From NCBI RefSeq assembly GCF_001659985.1, contig NZ_LYCS01000013.1:1-45454 (forward strand): a stretch of 45,454 nt of DNA. Direction: 5' to 3'. This DNA comes from Oceanobacillus sp. Castelsardo. GTDB lineage: Bacteria > Bacillota > Bacilli > Bacillales > Amphibacillaceae. Positions 34,505 through 43,970 of the stretch are shown one piece after another. The notes beneath the pieces are model-generated. The model was not told the origin of the DNA and did not search any database. It was given only the letters and a program-made list of their open reading frames with translations. The position numbers and the translations under genes were made by a program. The number at the start of each line of letters is the position of its first letter. The stretch's first letter is position 1.

Positions 34505-35562
34505 TCTTTTAACACCTCCATAAGTTGATTATTTTCCTTTGCACTTTTAATCGCAAATCGTAACCATTTTCCATCTAATCCTGGAAAATTGAATGTATGT
34601 CTAGGTACAATGCCATGCTTCAAAAGAAAAGTAAACAACACTTCTGTATTATCCTTCTGCGGTTCTTTTAATAAATAAAAGTTAACCTTAGAAGGAGAAA
34701 ACGTAAAACCTTCCTTTTCAAAAAAAGCAAATAGCTTTGTTCGTTCTTTCTTTATATACTGAATCGTATTATACACAAAAGATTCATCTTGTAAGCACAG
34801 CTCCCCAGCTGCCATTGCTAATGCATTTACACTCCAGTGGGGTTGATAAATAGCTATTTTCTCCACAATGGATTGGTGAGCAATCACATATCCTAATCTC
34901 AGACCTGGAATGGCAAACATTTTTGTCATCGAGCGAAGAATGACTAGATTTTTATAGTCATAAATTAGTGCAGCAATGGAAGTATATCCCTCCACAAAAT
35001 CATAAAACGCTTCATCGACTATAAGTAACGTATTCGCCTTTTTACATTCTTCCAACAATTGAACAATGATGTCATAGCGATAAAAAACACCAGTTGGGTT
35101 CGATGGATTGCATAAGAACACAGCATCTATTTTCTTTAGCCTTTCCTTTATTTCATTGATATGTAATTCCCAATGAGGCTCTTTTAAGTAGTGGTAATAA
35201 ATTTGACAATCATTCGCCTGACAAGCCTTTTCATATTCAGAAAATCCTGGTTCGATAATAAGTACATTTTTCCCCGATAATAATCTACCCACTAACGAAA
35301 TCAATTCTGCTCCACCATTTCCTATTAAAATCGAATCCATACTTACCTGATTTTTTTCCGAAATAACCGTTTTTAATGATAGTGTGTAAGGGTCTGGGTA
35401 ATCATTAACTTTCTGAAAAAAGTTAATCCAGTTTTCTTTAATACATTCAGGTGGACCTAACGGATTAATATTGGCACTTAAATCAATGATTTGATCAGGC
35501 TTTTCCATTCCCATTTCTTTATATAAGTATTGGGGATTAGAACCATGTTGTGGCAACTTCAA
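34486..35562 (-). CDS. cobD: threonine-phosphate decarboxylase
   Basis: About 358 residues. This fold-type I PLP enzyme makes (R)-1-amino-2-propanol phosphate, the linker of the lower loop. Motifs include LSANINPLGPPECIKE, IGNGGAELIS, LCNPSNPTG, VDEAFYDF and the Schiff-base lysine in RSMTKMFAIPGLRLGY. The TTG at 35562 follows GGAGGGGGCGC; the longer ATG start at 35601 would be inside cbiB. It overlaps cbiB by 26 bp. Confidence 0.9.
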   Translation of the reverse strand: MKLPQHGSNPQYLYKEMGMEKPDQIIDLSANINPLGPPECIKENWINFFQKVNDYPDPYTLSLKTVISEKNQVSMDSILIGNGGAELISLVGRLLSGKNVLIIEPGFSEYEKACQANDCQIYYHYLKEPHWELHINEIKERLKKIDAVFLCNPSNPTGVFYRYDIIVQLLEECKKANTLLIVDEAFYDFVEGYTSIAALIYDYKNLVILRSMTKMFAIPGLRLGYVIAHQSIVEKIAIYQPHWSVNALAMAAGELCLQDESFVYNTIQYIKKERTKLFAFFEKEGFTFSPSKVNFYLLKEPQKDNTEVLFTFLLKHGIVPRHTFNFPGLDGKWLRFAIKSAKENNQLMEVLKEWRQLP

Positions 35563-36502
35563 TTGCGCCCCCTCCAATCCATAAAACAAGTAAAAAAACA
35601 ATAGTCGTTCGAGTTAATATTTTATTCGTTTCTAAAATATGATTTTTATTTAAAGGAACAATTGCATCTCCCATTTTCGCTCTATTCGAGATGACACCTT
35701 TATAATAATTGATGCCACCGAGTTGCACGCCCAATAGAGCAGCCACAGATGCCTCAAGCCAGCCACTGTTTGGACTTGGGTGTTTTGGTGCATCACGGAA
35801 TAGTATTTGCCATGCTTTTGCTGCTTTCGTATGTGCTGGTTGGTGAGCAACTAATATAAGCAAACCAGTCAAACGACTTGGTATCCAATTTACTACATCA
35901 TCTAACTTTGCTGACGCCCAGCCGAACTCCCCGTATTTATCATTTTTATAGCCTACCATGGAATCACATGTATTGATACCACGGTAAACTAGAGCTAATG
36001 GTGCACCACCTATTAATCCCCAAAACAATGGAGCAGTCACACCATCACTTGTGTTTTCCGCCACCGTCTCCACCGTCCCTCTCACTATTTCTTCCTCTCC
36101 CATAATTTCGGTGTCCCTCCCAACAATGTACGATAACTTTAATTTTGCTTCTTTGAAATCGCCCATTTTAAGGGGGACATAGACTTCTAAAGCTGCATCT
36201 CTCAATCCTTTTCGTGCAATTGTTGTTGCAATAAGGATACCTTCTAGCAAAATACCAGCAATAACATGAATGTGGTAAAAGCTCCAAACAAGTAGAAATG
36301 TGATGAAGAAAATCACTGTTATAATAATAAAAACCATGATAATTCCTTTTTCTTTTCGTGCCTTTCCCCGATTCCATTTCTTTGCTAATCCGGTAATCCC
36401 TCTTCCAATCCATTTAACAGGATGTGGCCATGATGGTGGATCTCCTATAATAGAATCGATAAGAATCGCTAATGTAATGGCTATTAAATGATACATTATC
36501 AT
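35537..36502 (-). CDS. cbiB: adenosylcobinamide-phosphate synthase
   Basis: About 321 residues with four to five membrane segments. It has the family words DSIIGDPPSWPHPVKWIG at the start, VGRDTEIMGEEEIVRGTVETVAENTSDGVTAPLF with its catalytic acids, and HPSPNSGWLEASVAALLGVQLGG. CbiB joins adenosylcobyric acid to aminopropanol phosphate, the step after CbiZ cleavage. ATG at 36502 follows AGAGGAAAT. The ABC-CbiZ gene ends two bases upstream. Confidence 0.9.
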   Translation of the reverse strand: MIMYHLIAITLAILIDSIIGDPPSWPHPVKWIGRGITGLAKKWNRGKARKEKGIIMVFIIITVIFFITFLLVWSFYHIHVIAGILLEGILIATTIARKGLRDAALEVYVPLKMGDFKEAKLKLSYIVGRDTEIMGEEEIVRGTVETVAENTSDGVTAPLFWGLIGGAPLALVYRGINTCDSMVGYKNDKYGEFGWASAKLDDVVNWIPSRLTGLLILVAHQPAHTKAAKAWQILFRDAPKHPSPNSGWLEASVAALLGVQLGGINYYKGVISNRAKMGDAIVPLNKNHILETNKILTRTTIVFLLVLWIGGGAIEVATTWF

Positions 36503-36504
36503 TT

Positions 36505-37971
36505 TTATTTCCTCTTTTGACTTTTTTGAATAGATTCTCTTGTACACATATAAACGGCTTTACTAATTAACTTACCTAATGGGGTAATGCTACCGGCAAA
36601 ATCATGCTTCTCCCCTCGTTGAGTTGCGGCTATTGAGATACTATCTGTGGACGTTCCGGTTGCATAAGTTCCCGTTACGGAATCAATTACTTTTTGATCT
36701 TCAAGCGCCCTAACTTTCGCCTCTGTTGCCGTTACCATCCCTTGAATAAAGGCTTCTTCCGTTATTTTACCATTAATAAAAATCCATGTATTAATCGTTC
36801 CAGGAATAAACGCTGATGAATGGTTTTCACTTTGTGTAGCATCTACCGCATTACCGACTCCTGCTGTGACAACAACAAAGACAGATAACGTATCTTCCTC
36901 CATCCATTTATAAGACACATCATCCAAAACAACGGCAGTCATCATCCCAACTGTTTCAAGTGGGTCAAAACCTCTTTCACATAAATAATTCATCATCTCT
37001 TCTTGGTGATTACTACAACTATAACCTCTGTCCACATGACGATTAACAAATGTTTGATGCCACCCTAATCCCGCACCAACCACACCAGATGACATAGTTT
37101 TTAAGGGAATTGGTGACTTAAGTACAATATGTTGTTTGTCATGTTGTAAAATGTCAGCGGTAATCTTCACTGCCTCTAATTGTTCTTCCTTTTCCCATTT
37201 AGGAAGTAAGGTGATTTGTGGAACTGGAACTTTTGGATGGGCAAATTTTTTAATATCTGTTTGATACACTTCTTGAATCCGGTCTTCTTTCAACACTTCA
37301 TTCGTCTTATGTTGAATATTAATCATCCCTTTTTTGAGCAGCAAAAGACGATCACAATAAAGTCCAGCTAAATTTAAATCATGGAAAATGGAAATAACCG
37401 TAAGCGTTCCATCTCTTGTCCATGTTTTCAAAATGTCTAATAACTCTTTTTGATAAGAAAGGTCCAAATGGTTGGTCGGTTCATCTAATAATAAGATCTC
37501 TGGTTCTTGCGCAAGAGCTTGAGCAAGATTTACCCTCTGACGTTCACCACCTGAAAGTTCTCTGAGATTTTTATTTTGTAAAACTTCTACCCCTGTTTGC
37601 TTCATTACCTTTTGAACAACTTTCTCATCTTCCTCTGTCCATGTTTGAAGGAAACCACTTTGGTGTGCATACCGCCCCAGTGAAACTGTTTCTTTAACTG
37701 TATAAGAGAAGGCATGCTCTGAATGCTGGGGAAGAACAGCAACAACTTTAGCCAATTCCTTCTGCGTATATTGAGATAGTTTCTTTTCTTTTATAAAAAT
37801 ACTACCTTCTTTAAAAGGTAGTAATCCACTAATCATTTTAAGTAAAGTTGTTTTTCCACTCCCATTCGGTCCTAATATGCCAAAAAGTTCCCCTTTAGCA
37901 ACATGAAAAGATATATCCTTTAACACCGAATATCCTGAATATCCACCAGATAATTGTTTTACTTCAAGCAT
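36505..37971 (-). CDS. btuD: corrinoid ABC ATPase fused to adenosylcobinamide amidohydrolase (BtuD-CbiZ)
   Basis: The 488-residue fusion has a FecE/BtuD-type ATPase (about 1-245) with GPNGSGKTT, Q-loop PQHSEHAFSYTV, signature LSGGERQR and LLLDEPTNHLD. A CbiZ domain follows (about 265-475) with SSGVVGAGLGWHQTFVNRHVDRGY, AVVLDDVSYK, VVVTAGVGNAVDA and ATGTSTDSISIAAT. The ATPase powers corrinoid uptake with BtuC and BtuF; CbiZ cleaves the amide of adenosylcobinamide or its relatives to release adenosylcobyric acid, an archaeal-style salvage step. The same fusion is known from Bacillus (YvrA). AGAAGGG precedes the ATG. Confidence 0.9.
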   Translation of the reverse strand: MLEVKQLSGGYSGYSVLKDISFHVAKGELFGILGPNGSGKTTLLKMISGLLPFKEGSIFIKEKKLSQYTQKELAKVVAVLPQHSEHAFSYTVKETVSLGRYAHQSGFLQTWTEEDEKVVQKVMKQTGVEVLQNKNLRELSGGERQRVNLAQALAQEPEILLLDEPTNHLDLSYQKELLDILKTWTRDGTLTVISIFHDLNLAGLYCDRLLLLKKGMINIQHKTNEVLKEDRIQEVYQTDIKKFAHPKVPVPQITLLPKWEKEEQLEAVKITADILQHDKQHIVLKSPIPLKTMSSGVVGAGLGWHQTFVNRHVDRGYSCSNHQEEMMNYLCERGFDPLETVGMMTAVVLDDVSYKWMEEDTLSVFVVVTAGVGNAVDATQSENHSSAFIPGTINTWIFINGKITEEAFIQGMVTATEAKVRALEDQKVIDSVTGTYATGTSTDSISIAATQRGEKHDFAGSITPLGKLISKAVYMCTRESIQKSQKRK

Positions 37972-37985
37972 GTTAACCCTTCTTT

Positions 37986-39035
37986 CTAGCTTTGTCGTCG
38001 TTTAATTAAAATAACACCGAATGCTGGTGCACCAATTAATGCGGTGATGACCCCTATTGGTAATTCTGTCGGAGAAATGATGGTCCTTGCAATTAAATCC
38101 GCTAATATTAAAAAACCACTTCCTGTTAACATGGATAATGGAAGCAAATGATTATGATCAGGCCCCCATAAGGTTCGAGTTAAATGTGGAATGACCAATC
38201 CTACAAAGCCAATTGTCCCCGACACAGCAACTGCTGCACCCGTTAAAATCGACCCAGCTGTTAAGATTACTAGTTTTCTTTTTTTTACGTCTACACCTAA
38301 ATACTGTGCCCGATCTTCACCGAAAGACATGGCATTTAATTCTCTACCATTCGCCATTAATAACATGGATCCTACTATGAAAAATGGCAAGACAATTTTA
38401 ATATAATCCCAACCCCTCATCGAGACGCTACCTAGGAGCCAACCGATAATTTGTTTTAGTTCATTACCGGTGAGTGATATCATAAGTGAAATAAAAGCAC
38501 CTAAAAAGGAACTAAAAATAACACCTGTTAAAATAATGGTTTCCACCCTCATGGAACGATCAATTTTTCGCGCAAATGTTAAAACAAGAAAAATAGTAAT
38601 AAAAGCAAAAACAACACTTAAAAACGGTAAGGTGAATGCTCCAATATACGGAAGGGAAATACCAAAAAAGATAGTGACAACTGCACCTACAGAAGCACCG
38701 GAAGAAACTCCTAGCGTATAAGGGTCAGCTAATGGGTTTCTAAGTAGGCCTTGAAAGGCAGCACCAGCAATGGCCAGTGCTGCCCCAACAAGTCCTGCCA
38801 AGATCACTCTTGGCAATCGAATATTTAATACAATACTATGATACATTGGATCAATGTGATCAATGGAATAACGGAAGATTTCTGCACCAATAATTTGAAT
38901 GATATCTAATATTGGAACAGAAACCGTACCGATAGATATGCCCAATAATAACGAAAGAATCGTAAATATAGTAGCTATGACGTAAGCTATTAGCTTATTC
39001 TTCGCTAAATATTTCAGGGTAGACTGCTTTCGCAA
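37986..39035 (-). CDS. btuC: corrinoid ABC transporter permease (BtuC-like)
   Basis: About 349 residues with nine to ten membrane segments, of the FecCD/BtuC class. The strings AGAAFQGLLRNPLADPYTLGVSSGAS and LVGLVIPHLTRTLWGPDHNHLLPLSMLTG are diagnostic. Works with BtuF outside and the BtuD-CbiZ ATPase inside. TTG at 39035 has AAGGAG at a good spacing; the TTG at 39053 is also in frame but would sit on that site. It overlaps the end of btuF by about 40 bp. Confidence 0.9.
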   Translation of the reverse strand: MRKQSTLKYLAKNKLIAYVIATIFTILSLLLGISIGTVSVPILDIIQIIGAEIFRYSIDHIDPMYHSIVLNIRLPRVILAGLVGAALAIAGAAFQGLLRNPLADPYTLGVSSGASVGAVVTIFFGISLPYIGAFTLPFLSVVFAFITIFLVLTFARKIDRSMRVETIILTGVIFSSFLGAFISLMISLTGNELKQIIGWLLGSVSMRGWDYIKIVLPFFIVGSMLLMANGRELNAMSFGEDRAQYLGVDVKKRKLVILTAGSILTGAAVAVSGTIGFVGLVIPHLTRTLWGPDHNHLLPLSMLTGSGFLILADLIARTIISPTELPIGVITALIGAPAFGVILIKRRQS

Positions 39036-39969
39036 TTTCTTTAGCTCCTTCAACTAGTCTTGGACCTGGACGACTTACAAGGTCGGAATCGATATCAAAT
39101 ACTTGGTCTTCTTTAACCGCGGTAACCTCTTCCCAACCATTTCTTTCCTTTATTTGTTCGACTATATTTTCCGTATAGTCAGTCGTGATGATAATATCAG
39201 GATTGTATGAAATCAATGCTTCCTCATCCAATTGTGGCCAGCCTTCTTCTTCTACTGCATTTTCTGCATTGACGATAAATAACAATTCATCCATAAATGT
39301 ATTTTTTCCAGCCACATAAATTTCTGGAGCAGATTGTATTTCAAAAATTACAGATTTCTTTTCCGTTACTTCCTTAACTTTCTCTTGAATATCATCGATT
39401 TCATTCTTCATATCGGTTATGATTGTTTCCGCTTCTTCTTGAGTATTGGTTACTTTTCCAATCATTTGAATGGAATCATATACTTGGTCAAAATTGGTCG
39501 CATCATTTACTACAAGAACCGGGATACCAGAATCTCTCAGTTGTTGAAGCCCCTCTTCAGCACTTCCCATACTAGAAGCATGTGCCAATACTAAATCAGG
39601 CTCTAAAGAGATAATTTTTTCAATATTAAATTCCATACCACCAATTTTTTCAATATCCGCAACTTCATTAGGATAATTATCATTGTCAGATACTCCAACT
39701 ACTTTATCACCTAAACCTAAAGCAAAAGCAATTTCTGTGTTACTAGGAATTAGAGAAACGATTCTTTCTGGTTCTTTCTCAATCGTTACCTCTTGGTCTG
39801 TTCCATCCGTAATAGTCACAGGGAACGATGCATCTTCTGTTTGTTCCACTTGTTCTGTATCTTCAGCATTGTTATCCGTGTTCGCATTATCTGGCTCTTC
39901 ACTACCACAACCAGCAATAATTCCTATTGCGAAAAACATCAGAAATAAAAGCGATATTAATTTTTTCAT
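38995..39969 (-). CDS. btuF: corrinoid-binding lipoprotein (BtuF-like)
   Basis: The 324-residue secreted lipoprotein has a lipobox IIAGC (Cys21) after a hydrophobic leader. An acidic linker precedes a periplasmic-binding fold of the FecB/BtuF class, with ERIVSLIPSNTEIAFALGLGDKVVGV, EPDLVLAH and VSRPGPRLVEGAKEIAKAVYP. First gene of the operon; a cobalamin riboswitch lies directly upstream. It captures corrinoids for the BtuC-BtuD transporter. Confidence 0.9.
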   Translation of the reverse strand: MKKLISLLFLMFFAIGIIAGCGSEEPDNANTDNNAEDTEQVEQTEDASFPVTITDGTDQEVTIEKEPERIVSLIPSNTEIAFALGLGDKVVGVSDNDNYPNEVADIEKIGGMEFNIEKIISLEPDLVLAHASSMGSAEEGLQQLRDSGIPVLVVNDATNFDQVYDSIQMIGKVTNTQEEAETIITDMKNEIDDIQEKVKEVTEKKSVIFEIQSAPEIYVAGKNTFMDELLFIVNAENAVEEEGWPQLDEEALISYNPDIIITTDYTENIVEQIKERNGWEEVTAVKEDQVFDIDSDLVSRPGPRLVEGAKEIAKAVYPEIFSEE

Positions 39970-40009
39970 TCTTTACTAATCCTCCTAGAAAAATCTTTTT
40001 ATAAAAGAC

Positions 40010-40041
40010 AAAAAACATCTCTACAAATGAACGTAAAGATG
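40010..40041 (-). terminator. riboswitch expression-platform terminator
   Basis: CATCTTTAC and GTAGAGATG pair (one G-U) and are followed on the minus strand by six Ts, between the riboswitch aptamer and the btuF ribosome binding site. Termination would be expected when cobalamin is bound. Confidence 0.72.
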
Positions 40042-40106
40042 CAAGGTGCTCTAGATAGTATATTCCAGCCACCACATCCCTCCCATCCTCGTAGGTTTAA
40101 GTGCGA

Positions 40107-40266
40107 TAGAATTAGGCAGGTATCCTGGCTCATGATCAATGCTTCCTACACCTTCCCATACAGTAAGTACAGTGGTTTATTGTAAGTCGCTCCCATTTAC
40201 AGTGGCGGGACCGCGTTGGATTTGCACCAACTTCGCTTTTAAGTCTTTATTAGACCACCTAAATCC
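40107..40266 (-). promoter_or_regulatory. cobalamin (AdoCbl) riboswitch
   Basis: The minus strand holds the conserved elements in order: a start near GGTGGTCTAATA, AGTTGGTGCAAATCCAACGCGG, GTCCCGCCACTGTAA, and the B12 box GAGCCAGGATACCTGCC, about 130-250 bp ahead of btuF. A terminator hairpin follows. All thirteen salvage genes downstream are probably under this control. Confidence 0.92.
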
Positions 40267-40505
40267 ATTTTGTATATAATTTTCCATTACTAATTCATCA
40301 TACTACTAAATTCCCCAAAATGGAAACAATGCTTTCCTCATTTCATGTAGAATTCATGCCGAATAATGAAGAATAAAGGATGTTTTTAAAATTGTTTCAA
40401 CGTGAATCAAACGTTTGTCCCAATTTATTTTTATCATTCAAAGTTAAAAAAGTGATAGAATAATAGTTATATTATATTTTTTCACAGGATTCGGAGGGAT
40501 TTGAA

Positions 40506-41804
40506 TTGAATAAATCTACCTTTACAGGCACAACCATGGAGACGATTCAATGGTTTGTTTTCCTACTTGCAAGTTCTGTAGCATTGCCTATCGTTATCGG
40601 TGCTATTTATCATATGAATTTCACTGAAGTTTCTGGATTGATGCAACGCTCCTTTTTTGTTATTGGTACAGCTTCTTTGCTTCAAGCTTTATTTGGTCAC
40701 AAGCTGCCAATTGCGGAGGGTCCAGCTGGAATTTGGGTTAGTGTCTTCACTGTAATGGCTGTAACTGGGCTTCAAAATGGGACATCACTTCATGATACAT
40801 TACGTTCCTTGGAAACAATCATGTTATTAGCCGGGTTATTTTTGTTTTTACTCGGTTTTTTCAAGATTGCACAAAAAATATTACCTATTTTTACACCGCT
40901 AGTTACAGGAACCTTTTTCTTACTTTTAACGGTTCAATTAAGTGGGACATTTCTAAAAGGGATGCTTGGTCTACAAGGAAATTCAAATACAATTCAACTA
41001 ATCGAAGCAATCCTAGCATTTATTACTTTCTTTATGATTCTTGGATTATCTACCTTCGCTAAGGGATGGTTGAGTAATTATGCGGTATTTATAGGAATTG
41101 TCATTGGTTGGATTTGCTATGTAATCTTTGTCGGAACCCAAACTCACGAAGGAAATGTAGAGTTATTTTCTATGCCGGAATTATTTGCGTTTGGTCCTCC
41201 ATCATTTGATTTAAGCCTAATTCCTATCGCATTCTTTATCGCTATCATAGTTCTTTCGAATGCTGTTGCTTCAATTGTTGCAGCAAATCAGGTACTTGAT
41301 CGTAAACCAAAGGACAAAAATGCAGAAATAAATAAAGGTACGATGTTTTCAGGTGTCAGCCAAGGACTTGCAGGTGGGTTTGCCGCAATTGCCAATGTCC
41401 CATTAGCTACTTCTACTGGATTTATCGCTCTAACAGGACAAAAACGGAAATTGCCATTTATCTACGCAACCATTCTAATTATTTTTATCGCATTTTTCCC
41501 ACCGGTGATTTCTTTTATTTCTACCATACCAGGTCCTATCGCAAATGCGGCATTGATGGCCTCCTTTGTTCAGCTAGTTGGATTAGCCGTTAAAAATGTA
41601 TCATTAGAAAAATTAGACTCCAGAATAGTAACCATACTTGGGGTAGCATATTTAATTGGAATGGGAATCATGTTCTTACCAACAGAAGTATTTTCCGATT
41701 TACCATCCATTGTGCAGAACATTATGAGTAATGGTTTAATTGTTGGAACAGGATTAGTCATCATTATTGAACAACTATGGAAAACAAAAGATAACTTCGA
41801 TTAA
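40506..41804 (+). CDS. NCS2-family nucleobase permease (YwdJ/PucJ-like)
   Basis: The 432-residue protein has twelve or more hydrophobic segments and the NCS2-type regions AEGPAGIWVSVFTVMA and a helical pair around GVSQGLAGGFAAIANVPLATSTGFIALTGQ. NCS2 proteins import uracil, xanthine or uric acid with cations. TTG at 40506 follows GGAGGG. The gene is divergent from the riboswitch operon. No purine riboswitch or PurR-box pair was seen in the 220 bp upstream. Confidence 0.85.
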   Translation: MNKSTFTGTTMETIQWFVFLLASSVALPIVIGAIYHMNFTEVSGLMQRSFFVIGTASLLQALFGHKLPIAEGPAGIWVSVFTVMAVTGLQNGTSLHDTLRSLETIMLLAGLFLFLLGFFKIAQKILPIFTPLVTGTFFLLLTVQLSGTFLKGMLGLQGNSNTIQLIEAILAFITFFMILGLSTFAKGWLSNYAVFIGIVIGWICYVIFVGTQTHEGNVELFSMPELFAFGPPSFDLSLIPIAFFIAIIVLSNAVASIVAANQVLDRKPKDKNAEINKGTMFSGVSQGLAGGFAAIANVPLATSTGFIALTGQKRKLPFIYATILIIFIAFFPPVISFISTIPGPIANAALMASFVQLVGLAVKNVSLEKLDSRIVTILGVAYLIGMGIMFLPTEVFSDLPSIVQNIMSNGLIVGTGLVIIIEQLWKTKDNFD

Positions 41805-41824
41805 TATCAGAACATTATTAACAC

Positions 41825-41863
41825 AAAGGGAGAGATTCTAAAGTACAAGAATCTCTCCCTTTT
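41825..41863. terminator. bidirectional terminator between the permease and a membrane protein gene
   Basis: AAGGGAGAGATTCT and AGAATCTCTCCCTT form a perfect 14-bp stem with A/T-runs on both sides, shared by the two convergent genes. Confidence 0.9.
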
Positions 41864-42465
41864 CACTTGGCTGTCACTTCTTTCTCTACTTTTACTGGAA
41901 CATTAATTTTCCCAGTAATAATATCAGTTAACTTCTCTTTCATTTCATCTGACATGACTACACAACTAGTTGATCGAAACTTAGCCTTCACCTTTAATTC
42001 ATACCCGCTATTCGCTCCCTTATTAAATCCATAAAATCTATGGTTCATATCAATCGGAATAAATTGAACATCTTTTATTTTATCCCAAGCAATAAACCGA
42101 TTTCCTGATAATATACCGTCATCCACGATTGCAAACAAATTAACACCATCGTCGGAATATGTCAAAGGAAGTAATAACATGACATTAAAAAACCAACTCA
42201 TACTATCTTCTTCCCTAAAGAAATATAACAGAAAAAACATCGCAACAATAAATAGTAGCATACAAGAATAAATGATGACTCCCGTTCTTTGTCCAGAAAA
42301 TGTCGGTCGATAGATTGGCTTATCTGGATGTTTTCGAATCCCCCTTAAATCCTCTTCCGATATCGGAAATAGAACGTGATGACCTAAGCGAAATAAAACT
42401 TGAGCAAATTGATAAATATAATATCCGATTGCTAGAAAGAATATCAATTCTAAAAATAATTCCAC
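41863..42465 (-). CDS. hypothetical membrane protein (DUF5673-like)
   Basis: The 200-residue protein has an N-terminal membrane helix (about 2-28), two further helices (about 62-83 and 91-105) and a soluble C-terminal part with FIAWDKIKDVQFIPIDMNHRFYGFNK, similar to DUF5673-type (PH-like) tails. Function unknown. The gene shares its 3' terminator with the permease gene. Confidence 0.68.
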   Translation of the reverse strand: MELFLELIFFLAIGYYIYQFAQVLFRLGHHVLFPISEEDLRGIRKHPDKPIYRPTFSGQRTGVIIYSCMLLFIVAMFFLLYFFREEDSMSWFFNVMLLLPLTYSDDGVNLFAIVDDGILSGNRFIAWDKIKDVQFIPIDMNHRFYGFNKGANSGYELKVKAKFRSTSCVVMSDEMKEKLTDIITGKINVPVKVEKEVTAK

Positions 42466-42537
42466 TGAAAGATCCCCCTTTGTTACAGGATAAAACTTGT
42501 TACCATTCTTACGGTATTACATGAAGAAACGTTTCAC

Positions 42538-43011
42538 TTAGTTGGATATTTTTGAAAACTTCGACCTATACTTCTTGCCTATCATAAATATAAAGGGAGT
42601 TCCAATTATAGTAGGTAAAAACCAGAATAAAAGAACAGGGAATTGATTTAAGTAGGGAACCTTATGTATATTGACTACTAAAGTTGCTGTTACTATTCCA
42701 ATATAAGAACCTAGCATTCCGCTTAAATGTAGCGATAACCACTTTTTTGAATTCTTCTTTTTAACAGACAAGAAACCCAGTAAAGCTAAACTATAAGAAA
42801 ATAAAGCAATATAAAAAAGATACTGGCTCTCTTCCCAGTTTATGATTGACATTAGAATAGCTGTTACAAAAACACCGAGGTAGGATAAGTGGTAAACTTT
42901 TCCGAATCTCGTATGTTTTCCTCTTCCTTTTTTAGCGAGCATAGCAAATATCCCAGTAATTAAACAAAGAATACCAGTTAATATATGAATGACTAGAAAA
43001 GTAGACATCAT
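42538..43011 (-). CDS. DUF2306-like four-to-five-helix membrane protein
   Basis: The 157-residue protein has about five hydrophobic segments with the start IHILTGILCLITGIFAMLAKKGRGKHTRFGKVYHL, a hallmark of DUF2306-type proteins (histidines in the first two helices). The GKHxRxGxxYH sequence is preserved. AGGAAGTGAT precedes the ATG pair (43011 or 43008). Function unknown; the histidines may bind a metal or haem. Confidence 0.75.
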   Translation of the reverse strand: MMSTFLVIHILTGILCLITGIFAMLAKKGRGKHTRFGKVYHLSYLGVFVTAILMSIINWEESQYLFYIALFSYSLALLGFLSVKKKNSKKWLSLHLSGMLGSYIGIVTATLVVNIHKVPYLNQFPVLLFWFLPTIIGTPFIFMIGKKYRSKFSKISN

Positions 43012-43113
43012 GTTAGATCACTTCCTATCATTTTTTAGGGTTCTCACAAATAAAAAACATCATAACAGATACTTATGTCATGACGTTTCCATATCATTAC
43101 TCCATATCCATCA

Positions 43114-43332
43114 TTATAACTTAAACTTTGCTATTTTTACCTTTGTATATCCGTAGCGTTTCATTTGTAATACCTATTCCGCAATTATCATTGGCGATAG
43201 AACCAACGTATATTCTTGTTGTGTGGCTTTCTCAAAGACTTTATATGCTAACGGTGATTGAATATCATCATCATTAGTCAAAAACCTAATGACAACGTTT
43301 GCATCTACCAATGGGCACTTAATCCTATTCAC
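43114..43332 (-). pseudogene. broken PIN-domain (VapC-type) toxin, 5' part
   Basis: From a GTG at 43332, overlapping the stop of the upstream lipoprotein gene, the frame reads CPLVDANVVIRFLTNDDD and then AYKVFEKATQQEYTLVLSPMIIAE, the beginning of a PIN ribonuclease. The catalytic aspartate (DANV) and the later acidic turn are present. A TAG at 43174-43176 stops it after 52 codons, and the frame reads on to a TAA at 43114. The C-terminal half of the fold is missing, so it is inactive. No antitoxin gene precedes it. Confidence 0.75.
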
Positions 43333-43759
43333 CACCTAAAATTAATAACGTTCTTAATTTATTCGTCATTTTAGGGGAAGTATGATAGACAACATCATCA
43401 GCTATGTAAACGAACGTACTTACTTCATCTTCCTCCCCTAACCATAAATGCAAACCATGAGTAGGGAATCCACCGCTCGATGCATCATATTCAACCATCA
43501 CGTCATACTCAGGTTCAGAAGCAACTTTCTCTTCCGGCTGTTTTACTGCAGTTCGAATAGCTGTTTGAAAAATGTCTAAGGCCTTTTCATCCACGAATGA
43601 ATATAAAATATTTTCGTTCATATCACCAATCCCTTTTGATTCGGATATCTTAACCTCTGCAACCTTCTCATCCAATAGAACCATTGTTTCCCCATGTTGG
43701 GAGCTGCAACCCATTAAAGATAAAAAACAAATAATAATTGAAAAGATTCCCTTCAACAC
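43325..43759 (-). CDS. small lipoprotein, hypothetical
   Basis: The 144-residue protein has a hydrophobic leader and lipobox LMGC (Cys18), followed by a beta-rich domain ending in RTLLILGGE. GTG at 43759 follows AAGGGGGAAA; the next TTG is also possible. Probably attached to the outer face of the membrane. It resembles no family I can name confidently. It lies alone, with a broken PIN gene overlapping its end. Confidence 0.65.
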   Translation of the reverse strand: MLKGIFSIIICFLSLMGCSSQHGETMVLLDEKVAEVKISESKGIGDMNENILYSFVDEKALDIFQTAIRTAVKQPEEKVASEPEYDVMVEYDASSGGFPTHGLHLWLGEEDEVSTFVYIADDVVYHTSPKMTNKLRTLLILGGE

Positions 43760-43970
43760 ATTTCCCCCTTAAATTTCAAAAAAACTCTTTATATTACTTA
43801 AAAATTTTCTACCTACTTCTATTTCTGAAAGCATCGATAAGACTCAATCATTTTCACTTCCTAATATTCATATTATTATAGCTATTATAATGCTTTTTAG
43901 ATTACTTTCCACAAGTGTAATAGAATAATAATATGCTTACCGATAAGTTTAACAGTTAAAGGAGACAAAT

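Noticed and set aside
40280..40500. Purine riboswitch or PurR box before the NCS2 permease
   Set aside because: No purine aptamer core or paired PurR boxes were found.
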